Of a stretch of DNA of 64,000 nucleotides, positions 33,911-45,153 are shown in pieces. The stretch spans positions 572,146 through 636,145 of the forward strand of contig CP082927.1 in the NCBI GenBank assembly GCA_023038255.1, given 5' to 3'. Position 1 is the stretch's first letter. The number at the start of each line of letters is the position of its first letter. The notes beneath the pieces were generated by a model, which had not been told where the DNA came from, did not search any database, and saw only the letters and a program-made list of their open reading frames with translations. Source of the DNA: Candidatus Peribacteria bacterium. GTDB lineage: Bacteria > Patescibacteriota > Gracilibacteria > Peribacterales > Peribacteraceae. The position numbers and the translations under genes are program-made.

Positions 33911-36900
33911 CTATTTTTGCAGTAACTGCGGCCAGGCCATGGTTGGCAGCTGATCCGGCTTTTCTGTCTGCAATGCTTCTACAATGCGCTTCAGGAGCTG
34001 GACGTTTGTGATGAGGGGAATGCCGCGATCGGTCGAAAGGCGGCGCATGAAGTAGCCGTCCGTCTGTTCCTGTGTGCTTTCATGCATCGGGATATTCACA
34101 ACCAGGTCCACGCGGCGGTTTTCGAGATATTCTTTGATATTCGGGCTGCGCGGCTCGGAGACTTTGTGCAGCATCACCGACGGAATATTGCGGGCCTTCA
34201 GGAATTCGTGGGTGTTGAGGGTGGCATAGAGAACGAATCCCATATCGTGCAGTGTCTGCATGGTCGGAAGCAGGGAGACCTTGTCCTCCAGGCGGCCGAT
34301 CGTGAGGATGATGTTCTTCTGGGGGATTTTGAAACCGACTGCAAGGAGTGCAATGAGCAGAGCCTGTTCTGCACTCTCCCCGAAACACGCGACTTCACCG
34401 GTGCTGACCATTTCCACTCCCAGACGCGGGTCGGCTCCTTTGAGACGTGAGAAACTGAATTGCGCAGCTTTCACGCCGACATGGTCCAGATCCAGTGTCT
34501 GGTACGAAATGCCTGTCGGCGCCTTCCCAAGCAGTGCTTTTGCTGCAAGGACCGCGAAGTTTTCGCCGGTCACCTTGCTTGCAAACGGGAAGCTGCGCGA
34601 GGCGCGGAGGTTACACTCAATTACTTTCAGTTTATTGTCGCGTGCAAGGAACTGAATGTTGAACGGTCCGGAAATGTTCAGGCCCTTTGCAATTTTTTTG
34701 GCGATTACTTTCAGTTTACGGATGGTTTCGATGTGTACACGCTGCGGCGGAAGCACGAGCGTTGCATCCCCGGAGTGCACCCCGGCATTCTCCACGTGCT
34801 CAGAAATAGCATAGAGGAGTAGTTCTCCGTTCTGTGCGACGCCATCAAACTCAATTTCTTTGGCATTTAATTCAAATTTGGAAATCACGACCGGTGCGTC
34901 CTTGCTCACAAGAGCCGCCTGATCCAGGAAAGACTGCAGGTCATCTTCCGAATGCACCACTGCCATCGCCGCTCCGGAGAGCACGTAGCTCGGGCGCACA
35001 ATCACCGGGAAATTCACACTGCGCGCAAAAGTCAGCGCAGAATCAAAGTCGGTAAATTCCTTCCATTCCGGCTGATCCACCTCCAGTGAATCAAGGAGTT
35101 CACCGAATTTATTACGGTCTTCCGCGCGGTCAATGTCCGCAGGATCTGTTCCGATAATTTTGAGTCCTGCCTTGGCTAGTTTCGGAGCCAGGGAGTTCGG
35201 AATCTGTCCGCCCATCGAAACAACCACTCCTTCCGGCTGCAGAAGATCTGCAATGTCGCGGACACGTTCTTCTGTCAGCTGTTCGAAGAAGAGAAGATCG
35301 CATTCATCGTAATCCGTACTTACTGTTTCCGGATTACTGTTGATCATCGCCACTTCGTATCCCTGTTTCTGGAATTCATGCACGGTCTGCACGCAGCACC
35401 AGTCGAACTCCACAGACGAACCAATAGAATACGGGCCGCCACCGAGCACAATCGCACGCGGCTTTCCCCCTGCCTTGAAGGTAACGTCATGTTCCGTGCC
35501 GTGATACGTGAGGTACAGGTAGTTGGTTTGTGCCGGGAATTCTCCTGCAAGTGTATCGATCTGTTTCACGACCGGTACGATGCCGAGCTCCTTGCGGAGT
35601 TCACGGATTTTTTCGGCCGGGACATTCACTGTTTTTCCAATCGAGACGTCGGAGAATCCTGCTTTTTTCAGATTGCGGAGAAGAGTTTCGTCTATTGACC
35701 CGCCGGCACTCTGCTTCACGAGGACTTTCAGAAGATCGGCACAGGCTTTGATCCGATCCAAAAACCAGCGGTCAATGCCGGTTGCGATATTCACTTCTTC
35801 CACACTCCATTCACCTGCAAGCGCTTTTGCCACCGCAAACATTCTGCGCGGCGTCGGGCGTTTTACTTCCTGCGTCAGGTTATCGAACGGGAAGGGGATC
35901 GGGTACAAACCGTCTGCACCGATATTCAGCATACGCAGAGCCTTCTGCAGTGCTTCTTCAAATGTACGGCCGAGTGCCATCACTTCTCCCACCGATTTCA
36001 TTTCGCTCGTGACCTGATCCGATACGTGACGGAATTTCTGCAGATCCCAGCGGGGGATTTTCACCGCAACGTAGTCGAGCGCAGGCTCAAAGTCTGCACA
36101 GGTGACTTTTGTGATCGCATTGCGGATGCTTGGCAGTGTGTACCCGAGTGCCAATTTTGCAGCGACAAACGCGAGCGGGTATCCGGTTGCTTTGGATGCG
36201 AGTGCGGAGCTGCGGCTGAGACGAGCGTTCACTTCAATCACACGGTATCTGCGGGACTTCGGATCGAGAGCAAACTGGATGTTGCATTCTCCGACAATGC
36301 CGAAGTGACGGATCACTTTGTGCGCGAGCGAGCGCAGCATCTGATGATCTGTGTTATCAAGTGTCTGGCTGGGGGCAACGACAATCGACTCACCCGTATG
36401 AACGCCGAGCGGGTCGACGTTTTCCATATTACACACGGTGATGCAGTTATCGGCGCTGTCGCGGACAATTTCATATTCAAGTTCTTTCCATCCGGTCAGG
36501 TCTTCCTCGACCAGCACCGTGCTCGATTCCACGTACGAGGTGCCGAGCAGTTCTTTCAGTTCTTCCATGTTCGACGCACGGCCGCTTCCCTTTCCACCGA
36601 GTGCGAATGATCCGCGGACAATGACCGGGAAGTTGATCTGTTCAGCAGCTTTGATCCCTTCATCCACCGTTGCACAGGCAAACGAGCGGGGAACACTCAC
36701 ATCAATGGTGCGCAATTCTGCGTTGAACGCCGCGCGGTCTTCCGTTTTGCGAACGCTTTCAATAGGCGTACCAAGAATTCTCACATTGTACTGACGCAGA
36801 ATGCCGGACTCATCCAGCTTCATGCCGCAGTTGAGTGCAGTCTGTCCGCCGAAGCTGACAGAAATAGCATCCGGCTTTTCCTTCTTGATCACCTCTTCCA

Positions 36901-37171
36901 CAAACTGCGGTGTGACCGGCACGAAGTACACAGTGTCTGCCAGTCCCCAGCTTGTCTGGTTGGTGGCGATGTTCGGGTTGATCAGCACCACACGCTTGCC
37001 CTCTTCCTTAAATGCTTTAATAGCCTGACTGCCTGAATAGTCAAACTCACCGGCTTCACCGATCTTCAGAGCACCGGAACCAAGAAGAAGAATCGTTTTT
37101 ATTTCCGAAAAATCGTCCCGTCCGCCTGTGGAGGCGGTAACGGGGGCCATCGGTGTATCCGATCCTGTCAT
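33911..37171 (-). CDS. carB: carbamoyl-phosphate synthase large subunit
   Basis: Makes carbamoyl phosphate for pyrimidine and arginine synthesis. The 1086-aa protein has both ATP-grasp halves (first with LLLGSGALKIGEAGEFDYSG and VIEVNARLSRSSALASKATG; second with VLGGGPYSIGSSVEFDWC and VIECNLRASRSFPFASKVTG), the oligomerisation region and a C-terminal MGS-like allosteric domain (DMGFVLYATLNTHEFL). The start at 37171 (MTGSDTP) follows TACTCT by 9 bases; a GTG at 37252 would add 27 untypical residues. No carA or other pyrimidine gene is adjacent. Confidence 0.96.
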   Translation of the reverse strand: MTGSDTPMAPVTASTGGRDDFSEIKTILLLGSGALKIGEAGEFDYSGSQAIKAFKEEGKRVVLINPNIATNQTSWGLADTVYFVPVTPQFVEEVIKKEKPDAISVSFGGQTALNCGMKLDESGILRQYNVRILGTPIESVRKTEDRAAFNAELRTIDVSVPRSFACATVDEGIKAAEQINFPVIVRGSFALGGKGSGRASNMEELKELLGTSYVESSTVLVEEDLTGWKELEYEIVRDSADNCITVCNMENVDPLGVHTGESIVVAPSQTLDNTDHQMLRSLAHKVIRHFGIVGECNIQFALDPKSRRYRVIEVNARLSRSSALASKATGYPLAFVAAKLALGYTLPSIRNAITKVTCADFEPALDYVAVKIPRWDLQKFRHVSDQVTSEMKSVGEVMALGRTFEEALQKALRMLNIGADGLYPIPFPFDNLTQEVKRPTPRRMFAVAKALAGEWSVEEVNIATGIDRWFLDRIKACADLLKVLVKQSAGGSIDETLLRNLKKAGFSDVSIGKTVNVPAEKIRELRKELGIVPVVKQIDTLAGEFPAQTNYLYLTYHGTEHDVTFKAGGKPRAIVLGGGPYSIGSSVEFDWCCVQTVHEFQKQGYEVAMINSNPETVSTDYDECDLLFFEQLTEERVRDIADLLQPEGVVVSMGGQIPNSLAPKLAKAGLKIIGTDPADIDRAEDRNKFGELLDSLEVDQPEWKEFTDFDSALTFARSVNFPVIVRPSYVLSGAAMAVVHSEDDLQSFLDQAALVSKDAPVVISKFELNAKEIEFDGVAQNGELLLYAISEHVENAGVHSGDATLVLPPQRVHIETIRKLKVIAKKIAKGLNISGPFNIQFLARDNKLKVIECNLRASRSFPFASKVTGENFAVLAAKALLGKAPTGISYQTLDLDHVGVKAAQFSFSRLKGADPRLGVEMVSTGEVACFGESAEQALLIALLAVGFKIPQKNIILTIGRLEDKVSLLPTMQTLHDMGFVLYATLNTHEFLKARNIPSVMLHKVSEPRSPNIKEYLENRRVDLVVNIPMHESTQEQTDGYFMRRLSTDRGIPLITNVQLLKRIVEALQTEKPDQLPTMAWPQLLQK

Positions 37172-37260
37172 GTCCGCGGGAGAGTACCGAAGAAAAAGAG
37201 TGATGGCAACACCGTCTTTTTGAAAAACAGCGGGAGGATTTCGCGATTTCACGCATCCTC

Positions 37261-37269
37261 TGTTACTAT
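37261..37269 (+). promoter_or_regulatory. extended -10 of the 37277 gene
   Basis: TGT-TACTAT ending 7 bases before the ATG at 37277. Confidence 0.5.
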
Positions 37270-37276
37270 CGGTTCC

Positions 37277-38137
37277 ATGCGAAAGATGCGATCACTCCTT
37301 CTCCTGACAAGCATCGCCATGGCATTGCCCGTCCAGGCGGCAACGTCGTGGGAACTACTGATGGATGAAGCAGATGTCTGGGAAGGTGTTATTCGCGAAG
37401 ATATCGTGGAACAGAATGCACAAGACGCAGATGCTATTTTTCAAAACAGCAAAGAACTGTTTCCGGATCTCTCTCATCTGCAGGATGAACCATCGAGCGT
37501 GCTTGATGAAAAGCGCGACGAACGCACGGCAGGACTGTTGACGATCGATGTCTACGGCATCACTGTCACGCTTGCTGATGTGCCTATAAAAGAATGGTTC
37601 GCTCCTTACATCCGCGCGATTGCCGAAAAAGGTCTCGTCTCCGGTTACCGCGATGCAGCCGGTACGCCGACCGGACGTTTTGGTCCTGCAGACAATGTGA
37701 CCATTGAACAGATGGCAAAAGTTGTTGTGTCTGCCATTGGCGTCTCTCCCTCTGATTGTCTCAAGCCGACGGTGAATGCAACCGCATCCGGAAGCTGGTC
37801 CGCTCCATATTTTTCCTGTGCAGAGGAACGTCAGTGGCCGGTCTACGGCGATGGATCTGTTGATGCACATCGTTATGCAACGCGTGCGGAAGTCGTCACA
37901 ACGTTATTGCAGGCTTATAGCACAGCACCCGATACGGGAACGGGAGTGGTGTTCACCGATGTGTCACCAACCATGCAGTATGGTTCATATATCACACAGG
38001 CAAAACTGGATGGCATTATTTCCGGATACACAGACATCAATGGCGAAGCGACCGGACTCTTCGGCCCCACAGATCCCGTCACACGCGCAGAGTTTGCAAA
38101 AATTGTGACGCTGGCTATGCAGGTCTACGGAGAATGA
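37277..38137 (+). CDS. secreted SLH-domain protein
   Basis: A 286-aa exported protein. The signal peptide is MRKMRSLLLLTSIAMALPVQ through AA. A charged helical N-terminal region (residues 22-85) is followed by SLH-type repeats: one with ADVPIKEWFAPYIRAIAEKG and GYRDAAGTPTGRFGPADNVT, a degenerate middle one, and a third with FTDVSPTMQYGSYITQAK and GYTDINGEATGLFGPTDPVT. It probably attaches non-covalently to the cell wall. It has no second functional domain, so it may itself be a structural layer protein. Confidence 0.8.
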   Translation: MRKMRSLLLLTSIAMALPVQAATSWELLMDEADVWEGVIREDIVEQNAQDADAIFQNSKELFPDLSHLQDEPSSVLDEKRDERTAGLLTIDVYGITVTLADVPIKEWFAPYIRAIAEKGLVSGYRDAAGTPTGRFGPADNVTIEQMAKVVVSAIGVSPSDCLKPTVNATASGSWSAPYFSCAEERQWPVYGDGSVDAHRYATRAEVVTTLLQAYSTAPDTGTGVVFTDVSPTMQYGSYITQAKLDGIISGYTDINGEATGLFGPTDPVTRAEFAKIVTLAMQVYGE

Positions 38138-38147
38138 TTGTTGTTCG

Positions 38148-38216
38148 TTGTTTTGTTGCTCGTTTCTGGTTTGCTTGAATGTTCTATGCCACTAAAAAGC
38201 GAGCAACAAAAAACAA
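38148..38216. terminator. bidirectional stem-loop between convergent genes
   Basis: TTTTGTTGCTCG (38151-38162) pairs with CGAGCAACAAAAAAC (38200 on), giving a long stem with T-rich and A-rich flanks between the SLH gene and the convergent transporter gene. Confidence 0.65.
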
Positions 38217-38235
38217 TCCAACAAGCAGCATCGCA

Positions 38236-39231
38236 TCACGGCACTCTCTGCTTCAGATGCATTTCCAGGTGTTCTTCATCCGGATGTGCGCCGATCACCT
38301 CGAGGAGAATTGTTCCCAGAATAATGAAGGCGCCACCAAGGTAATGATACCACGCAATCGGTTCACCGAGGTACACGAACGCAAAGAGAATGCTGCCGAT
38401 AATACCAAGGCTACCAACCAGTGACACTGTTGTAAGTTCCAGTCTGTCGATTGCCTGGTAGTAGGTGACACTGTTCAGAAAACGTCCGATGAACGCAAAG
38501 CCGAGCAGGGCAGGAATGAGAGTCGGCGGGAAATCTGTCACTTCGCTGATGAACGGATGTGTGAGGAATGGGGAGACCACGAAGAAGGTCGCAATAGCAG
38601 TCGTGCTGCGCATGAGGAGGGCGACGTGTGGTTCAATGTGCGAGAGATGCTTGCGGTAATAAATACTTCCCGCTGCGTACCCGAGGGATGATGCAATAAC
38701 GAGGACATCTCCAATCTGCAAAGACAGTCCTTCTGTGAATCCGCGGAGAGAAATAACAACTGTTCCCGCAAGAATCGTGAAAATAGCCGCATGATGCGCG
38801 GAGGTGATTTTTTCTTTCAAGACGAATGCGGCAAGGATGACAATGAATACCATCTGCATGTTCGAGTAGAACACGGCGTTCACAGCTGTGGTGTAGTAGA
38901 GACCTGCAAACAGCAGCATCGGTCCGGCGACACCGTTTAAGAAGGAGACAACCGCCAGCCAGACAAGATCCGTACGGTGCATGTGCAACACGCGCTTGAC
39001 AACCGGCAGGAATCCATAGGAAAAGAGCACGAAAAATGCAGTCAGTACCTCGCTCACAAACATCAGGGACAACGATGACAATGCAGACGTCAGAACTTTT
39101 GCAAAGCCGGTAAACGTCGATCCGGAGATAGTGCTGATGCTGAGCGCAATCCAGCCTGCGGCCTTTTCCGCATCTTTTACTCCCTCTCTTTTATGGAAGA
39201 ACGGCCGTGGGGGAAAGGGGATTGTTAACAT
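38236..39231 (-). CDS. EamA-family (DMT) transporter
   Basis: A 331-aa drug/metabolite-type carrier with ten membrane helices in two EamA repeats (WIALSISTISGSTFTGFAKVL for the first, GDVLVIASSLGYAAGSIYY for the second). The repeat ends carry the usual AAIFTILAGTVVISL and YLGEPIAWYHYLGGAFIILG motifs. The cytoplasmic C-terminus is His-rich. Substrate is unknown; family members export metabolites or amino acids. TATAAT lies 14 bases before the ATG. Confidence 0.9.
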   Translation of the reverse strand: MLTIPFPPRPFFHKREGVKDAEKAAGWIALSISTISGSTFTGFAKVLTSALSSLSLMFVSEVLTAFFVLFSYGFLPVVKRVLHMHRTDLVWLAVVSFLNGVAGPMLLFAGLYYTTAVNAVFYSNMQMVFIVILAAFVLKEKITSAHHAAIFTILAGTVVISLRGFTEGLSLQIGDVLVIASSLGYAAGSIYYRKHLSHIEPHVALLMRSTTAIATFFVVSPFLTHPFISEVTDFPPTLIPALLGFAFIGRFLNSVTYYQAIDRLELTTVSLVGSLGIIGSILFAFVYLGEPIAWYHYLGGAFIILGTILLEVIGAHPDEEHLEMHLKQRVP

Positions 39232-39300
39232 GTGTATTTCAAAATATTATAACACAAATACATTAAATATGCAAATACAGACCAGACAGGCACTCTGTGG

Positions 39301-40659
39301 TTACTGGATGTTTTTTGGCTTATACACGGTACAAATCCACAAGATCATTAATGCCGCCGGAATCATCAACTGCCTGTAATACGATTCGCCATTTGCCAGA
39401 AAGGCGGCATTCGGCGTGAAAATATACGTACCGAGGATGATCAAAAGACTCAAGAATCCCCATAGCCCAAGAAGCAAAACCGACCGGTCCGCCCGCTCAT
39501 CCTTTTTCCATGTTAGCCAGAGAACGAGGGTAGATGCTACAGCAATGCCGTACCAGACAGCTCCCATCGACCCGCTGGCAAAAAGACCAGAGAATATATC
39601 GTCGATGACTTCCGGATGCCATTCAATCCGCGAGTCTGATGCATGTGGTGTGAGGCCCATACCCTGACTGAGCAAAAATAGCGGAAAGGGCAAAGACAAA
39701 AGAAAGCCGACTATCAATGGTGTGCGGTGCGTCAGGCGATTCTCTTTTGTGCGCATGGCAAGGAGGACCAGCAGGAGCCATGGTGCCCATCCGACAAAGA
39801 GCCCTTCTGATTTCGTCCAGACACTGGCTGCAACAAACACTGCAGACAGCATCAGCCAGCGTCGATCATTGTCTACGCTGCCGATCCAGAGCGTCAGGAA
39901 AGAAAGACACAGGAAAAGGACAAGGGGGAGGTCTCCGTACCCCTGTGAGAGGTGAAATGCGAAAAGCGGAATACTGGTGAGTAGTGTCACCGCGAGCAGT
40001 GCACTGTCTGTTCCTTTCTTTTTCTGAAGCAGCAAAAATATTGCGATGAAGAGCGAACATGTCAGGAAGAAATGAATCGCATTCGCACTGCGGTCATTCC
40101 AGTCCCTATTTCCCTCGTTGACGGTGATCTGCAATGCATGAAACAGAATAGGATACTGCGGCTTCGCAACGCCCCGCACTTCGGTTGCATCAAACGCAAC
40201 CGCATGATCATAAAAAGACACTTTCGAACGCATGGTCCAGTTTGTCAGGCTGTCGATGTGGTACGTCGGCAGCAGGACGCCGTGCACGAAGGAAAACAGG
40301 AGCTGCAGACTCAGGAGGGTGATACAAACAGCGCGGGCTATCAGACGCAAACGATTTCCTGCTGCAGGAACCGTCTCTCCGGCGTATTGGATAAATCCGA
40401 CTACAGACTGCCTGCGGAAAAGAATGGCTGACAGAAAAAGAATGAGCGTATGGCCGATGAAAACCGACCAGAAGAAAAGTGGGATTCCAAAGAATGTGCA
40501 AAGGAAGATGATGATCGCATTTGCAAGAGCACCCAGCGGCAGGCCGAGAGATGCAGACAAAAGACTTCTTTTTTTCGATTGCAGTATGAGCGATGCAATC
40601 AGTGTTCCTTCCAGGACAAGAACAAGGAGCCAGAAGAGGAAGACAAAAAAGGGGATCAT
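39301..40659 (-). CDS. multi-pass membrane protein, possible glycosyltransferase
   Basis: A 452-aa protein with about 11-12 membrane helices. The loop after helix 4 (YHIDSLTNWTMRSKVSFYDH) and RDWNDRSANAIHFF suggest a GT-C-type membrane glycosyltransferase or O-antigen-ligase-like protein, but no diagnostic motif is certain. It overlaps the upstream gene by ATGA (40656-40659), so the two products probably work together in surface glycan building. Confidence 0.6.
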   Translation of the reverse strand: MIPFFVFLFWLLVLVLEGTLIASLILQSKKRSLLSASLGLPLGALANAIIIFLCTFFGIPLFFWSVFIGHTLILFLSAILFRRQSVVGFIQYAGETVPAAGNRLRLIARAVCITLLSLQLLFSFVHGVLLPTYHIDSLTNWTMRSKVSFYDHAVAFDATEVRGVAKPQYPILFHALQITVNEGNRDWNDRSANAIHFFLTCSLFIAIFLLLQKKKGTDSALLAVTLLTSIPLFAFHLSQGYGDLPLVLFLCLSFLTLWIGSVDNDRRWLMLSAVFVAASVWTKSEGLFVGWAPWLLLVLLAMRTKENRLTHRTPLIVGFLLSLPFPLFLLSQGMGLTPHASDSRIEWHPEVIDDIFSGLFASGSMGAVWYGIAVASTLVLWLTWKKDERADRSVLLLGLWGFLSLLIILGTYIFTPNAAFLANGESYYRQLMIPAALMILWICTVYKPKNIQ

Positions 40660-41690
40660 CGGGTGAGGGAATAGAGAGCGGTGCCGTCCGGGAACGATTC
40701 AATGAGTGTGGCAGGATGATTGATACTTCCGCAGCGGAGGTTGCCGTTGTCATCACTCCAGTTGAGATCATGTGTCACAACGACGTGTGTTGTTGCAGGG
40801 AGAAGCTGGCCGCTCATGGTGACCGGCAGCGGATACACCAGATACCGGAGAAGCTTTGCGTAATAGTCTGTACTGCTGAAACAGACACTGGCAGCTGCGG
40901 GAGATCGTGTGAGCGCGGCATGCTTCTTCAGAGCATCTGCAACGTTGTACGTATCCCCGGCTTGCCCGAAGCCATGAGTTGTTATCCATTCCTTCACATG
41001 CGTGAGCGAATGAACGGTGAGATCTGTCGTAAAGCGTGCACTATAGAAAAGAAGTCCGGCAATCAGTGTCAGAAAAATGGCCGGAGCTGCAGCAGATTTC
41101 TTTCTGATGATGAAAAACAACGTACTCATCAGAAGAAGAATGCCGAGAATCAATGCAAATGAGGTATTGAGAACTCTGTAGCCATGCAGCAAATGCATAG
41201 AGGATACCCAATACGGTTCTATAGAAGAAAACTGCAGAAAGGCTGCCGAAACGGTATCCAGAACACTGGCCGGGAGAATCGTCATCTCAGAGAACTGTGT
41301 GTCTGTCTGAACCGACGGACTCAGGAAGGACAGGTAATAGAGATGTGACGACGGTGTCCAGTTTGGAAGGGTCCGCAGATCAAGAGTGGCAGTACCGTTC
41401 CTGTCCTCCGGCAAAATAAAACTGTTCATATCTGCCGGGTTATACGTCTGGTCCGGATTCATAATGACAACGTAGCCGTTCAGATCCACCCCTGATGTGT
41501 ACCCTATTTTCAAAAACGCTCCCGCGCCTTCGACTATTCCGTCTGCGGATTCCTGGTAGCTGGAGAGAATGGTGTACTGATCAGAAGACAGTGCGCGGAC
41601 CGGACGAATATGTGTATCAGCAGAAAAAGCGGGCGTCGTCTGCAAGACGAAACCGATGCAGCAGACAGGAAGGATGATGCGCCAGCGCAT
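40656..41690 (-). CDS. exported membrane protein of unknown function
   Basis: A 344-aa protein with a signal peptide (MRWRIILPVCCIGFVLQTTPAFS), an extracytoplasmic beta-rich domain (residues 25-150: YTSGVDLNGYVVIMNPDQTY), two membrane helices (about 165-215) and a second soluble domain (FGQAGDTYNVADALKKHAAL, SSTDYYAKLLRYLVYPLPV). The last part looks like the C-terminal domain of membrane glycosyltransferases. It is first in a two-gene unit. The ATG at 41690 follows TATAGT (41698-41703) by 7 bases. Confidence 0.6.
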   Translation of the reverse strand: MRWRIILPVCCIGFVLQTTPAFSADTHIRPVRALSSDQYTILSSYQESADGIVEGAGAFLKIGYTSGVDLNGYVVIMNPDQTYNPADMNSFILPEDRNGTATLDLRTLPNWTPSSHLYYLSFLSPSVQTDTQFSEMTILPASVLDTVSAAFLQFSSIEPYWVSSMHLLHGYRVLNTSFALILGILLLMSTLFFIIRKKSAAAPAIFLTLIAGLLFYSARFTTDLTVHSLTHVKEWITTHGFGQAGDTYNVADALKKHAALTRSPAAASVCFSSTDYYAKLLRYLVYPLPVTMSGQLLPATTHVVVTHDLNWSDDNGNLRCGSINHPATLIESFPDGTALYSLTR

Positions 41691-41813
41691 GCTCAATACT
41701 ATAACAGGTCTTTTGGGAGAAGCAGACTGATTTTAGAGGTCGCGCTCGGCGTGGAAGTCCCTCGTTTAAAAGTCTCCTCAAAGACCCTTGGAAAAAATGG
41801 GGACCTCTGCTAG

Positions 41814-43232
<1,419 letters not shown>

Positions 43233-43268
43233 TTTCCATTCCTGATCCCCAATCTCCGATCACCCACC

Positions 43269-43685
43269 ATGCGTGTTGAATTGATCACCCCCGAAGGCAC
43301 TTCCTACAGCGGCGACGCTGTGTCCGTCACTGTCCCCAGTGGCATGGGAGAAATCACGATTCTGGAAAATCACATCCCTCTCATGAGCAATGTGATGCCC
43401 GGCACCGTGATTGTCCGCAAAGATGGCGAAGAGCTGTACTTTGCAGTGGCACGCGGCGTGGTACAGGTTGAAAAGCACGGATTGATGATCCTTGCTGATG
43501 GTGCGGACCGTACCGACGCATTGGAAGAATCTGCAATTGAAATTGCAAAGAAGCGCGCTGAAGAACTCAGAAATGAGCGCCGTAATGATGAAGAAGCCTT
43601 TGCTGATGCCACTGCGTTGCTCGAGCGTGAAATTGCCAAGCTCGCATCGCTGCGCCGCCTTCGTTCCCGTCGCCGTTCCATTTAA
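43269..43685 (+). CDS. atpC: ATP synthase F1 subunit epsilon
   Basis: Central-stalk subunit that couples rotation and can inhibit ATP hydrolysis. The 138-aa protein has the N-terminal beta-sandwich (MRVELITPEGTSYSGDAVSV, GEITILENHIPLMS) and a C-terminal helical hairpin (IAKKRAEELRNERRN, LEREIAKLASLRRLRSRRRS). The very basic C-terminus is unusual. It lies 36 bp after atpD. Confidence 0.93.
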   Translation: MRVELITPEGTSYSGDAVSVTVPSGMGEITILENHIPLMSNVMPGTVIVRKDGEELYFAVARGVVQVEKHGLMILADGADRTDALEESAIEIAKKRAEELRNERRNDEEAFADATALLEREIAKLASLRRLRSRRRSI

Positions 43686-43691
43686 TACCCT

Positions 43692-44042
43692 ATGGACACC
43701 ACACCTACAGAATCACAGGCAGCCACTCCTCCCGATGTGTCGCCAATGGATAGCACGTGGCTCGGGCTCAACTTTGCCTGGGAACTCGGCTACACCATTG
43801 CCATTCCGGCAGTCATCTTTGGTATCGGAGGCGCGTATCTGGACAAGTATATGAATACGTCGCCACTCTGCATGCTCTCGGGGTTTGTGTTCGCCTTCCT
43901 GATCTCCACTATCTCCATCACGAAAAAGATCCGCCAAATCCTTAATCAAATGCCAAAAGTCCTTCCGAAAAAACCAGATCCCGTGAAGAAAGAAATCAAC
44001 GAAAGCGATGAATTCCACGAATTTTTCCGCCCCAAATCCTAA
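43692..44042 (+). CDS. AtpI/AtpZ-like ATP synthase accessory protein
   Basis: A 116-aa protein with two membrane helices (YTIAIPAVIFGIGGAYLD and MLSGFVFAFLISTISITKK) separated by a DKYMNTSP loop, and an acidic/basic cytoplasmic tail. This is the layout of AtpI/AtpZ (F0F1 accessory) proteins that help c-ring assembly or cation supply. Its place between epsilon and a matches that of AtpQ/AtpR in N-ATPase operons, but only one gene is present here. Confidence 0.75.
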   Translation: MDTTPTESQAATPPDVSPMDSTWLGLNFAWELGYTIAIPAVIFGIGGAYLDKYMNTSPLCMLSGFVFAFLISTISITKKIRQILNQMPKVLPKKPDPVKKEINESDEFHEFFRPKS

Positions 44043-44045
44043 TTC

Positions 44046-44825
44046 ATGGCAGCGTTTGCAACTCCTACACTGGCATCCGAAACGATCTTCCACATTGGAA
44101 CGTTCGATGTTCGCAATACTCTGCTGATGGCATGGCTCGCCATGCTGTTCCTGTTGGTCATTGCACTTGCCACCAGAATGACCGGTTACAAAAAGCTGCC
44201 CGGGCGCTTCCAGACCCTCATGGAAATCGGCGTGGAAGGGCTCTATAACTTTTTTGGATCAGTCATCCAGGATGCCAAACAGACCAGACTCTTCTTCCCG
44301 CTCCTCGCCACCATTCTGATTTTCGTGGTGACAGGAAACTGGATGGGAATTTTCCCCGGAGTGGGAAGCGTCACTATCAAAGGAATGCACGAAGGACACG
44401 AAATGATGATTCCTCTGTTCCGTTCCATGAACGCAGACGTGAACATGACTCTCGCAATCGCTCTCATTTCCATGATCAGCGTGCAGGTGTTCGGTATTGG
44501 GGCGCTTGGATTCAAGCACTACGCTGGAAAATTCTTTGTGCCGCCCTGGAAAGATCCCGTGGGAACATTCGTGGGACTTCTTGAACTTATTGGTGAGTTC
44601 TCCAAAGTGATCTCCTTCAGCTTCCGTCTGTTTGGAAACGTGTTTGCAGGAGAAGTGCTCCTGGTGGTGATTGCCTACCTTGTTCCCTACATTGCCCCGG
44701 TTCCGTTCCTTGCAATGGAAATTTTCGTGGGCCTTGTACAGGGATTGGTGTTCTCACTTTTGACCGCAGTGTTCCTGAAGATCGGCGCCACAGCCCACGA
44801 AAGCCACGAGGAAGCACATGCATAA
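44046..44825 (+). CDS. atpB: ATP synthase Fo subunit a
   Basis: Proton-channel subunit of Fo, 259 aa, with five or six membrane helices. The essential arginine is Arg194 in SFRLFGNVFAGEVLL. The conserved GNWMGIFPGVG and the C-terminal FVGLVQGLVFSLLTAVFLKI are present. The start lies 3 bp after the preceding gene. Confidence 0.96.
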   Translation: MAAFATPTLASETIFHIGTFDVRNTLLMAWLAMLFLLVIALATRMTGYKKLPGRFQTLMEIGVEGLYNFFGSVIQDAKQTRLFFPLLATILIFVVTGNWMGIFPGVGSVTIKGMHEGHEMMIPLFRSMNADVNMTLAIALISMISVQVFGIGALGFKHYAGKFFVPPWKDPVGTFVGLLELIGEFSKVISFSFRLFGNVFAGEVLLVVIAYLVPYIAPVPFLAMEIFVGLVQGLVFSLLTAVFLKIGATAHESHEEAHA

Positions 44826-45131
<306 letters not shown>

Positions 45132-45153
45132 ATCAGCTCCTCCTTCATATTCC

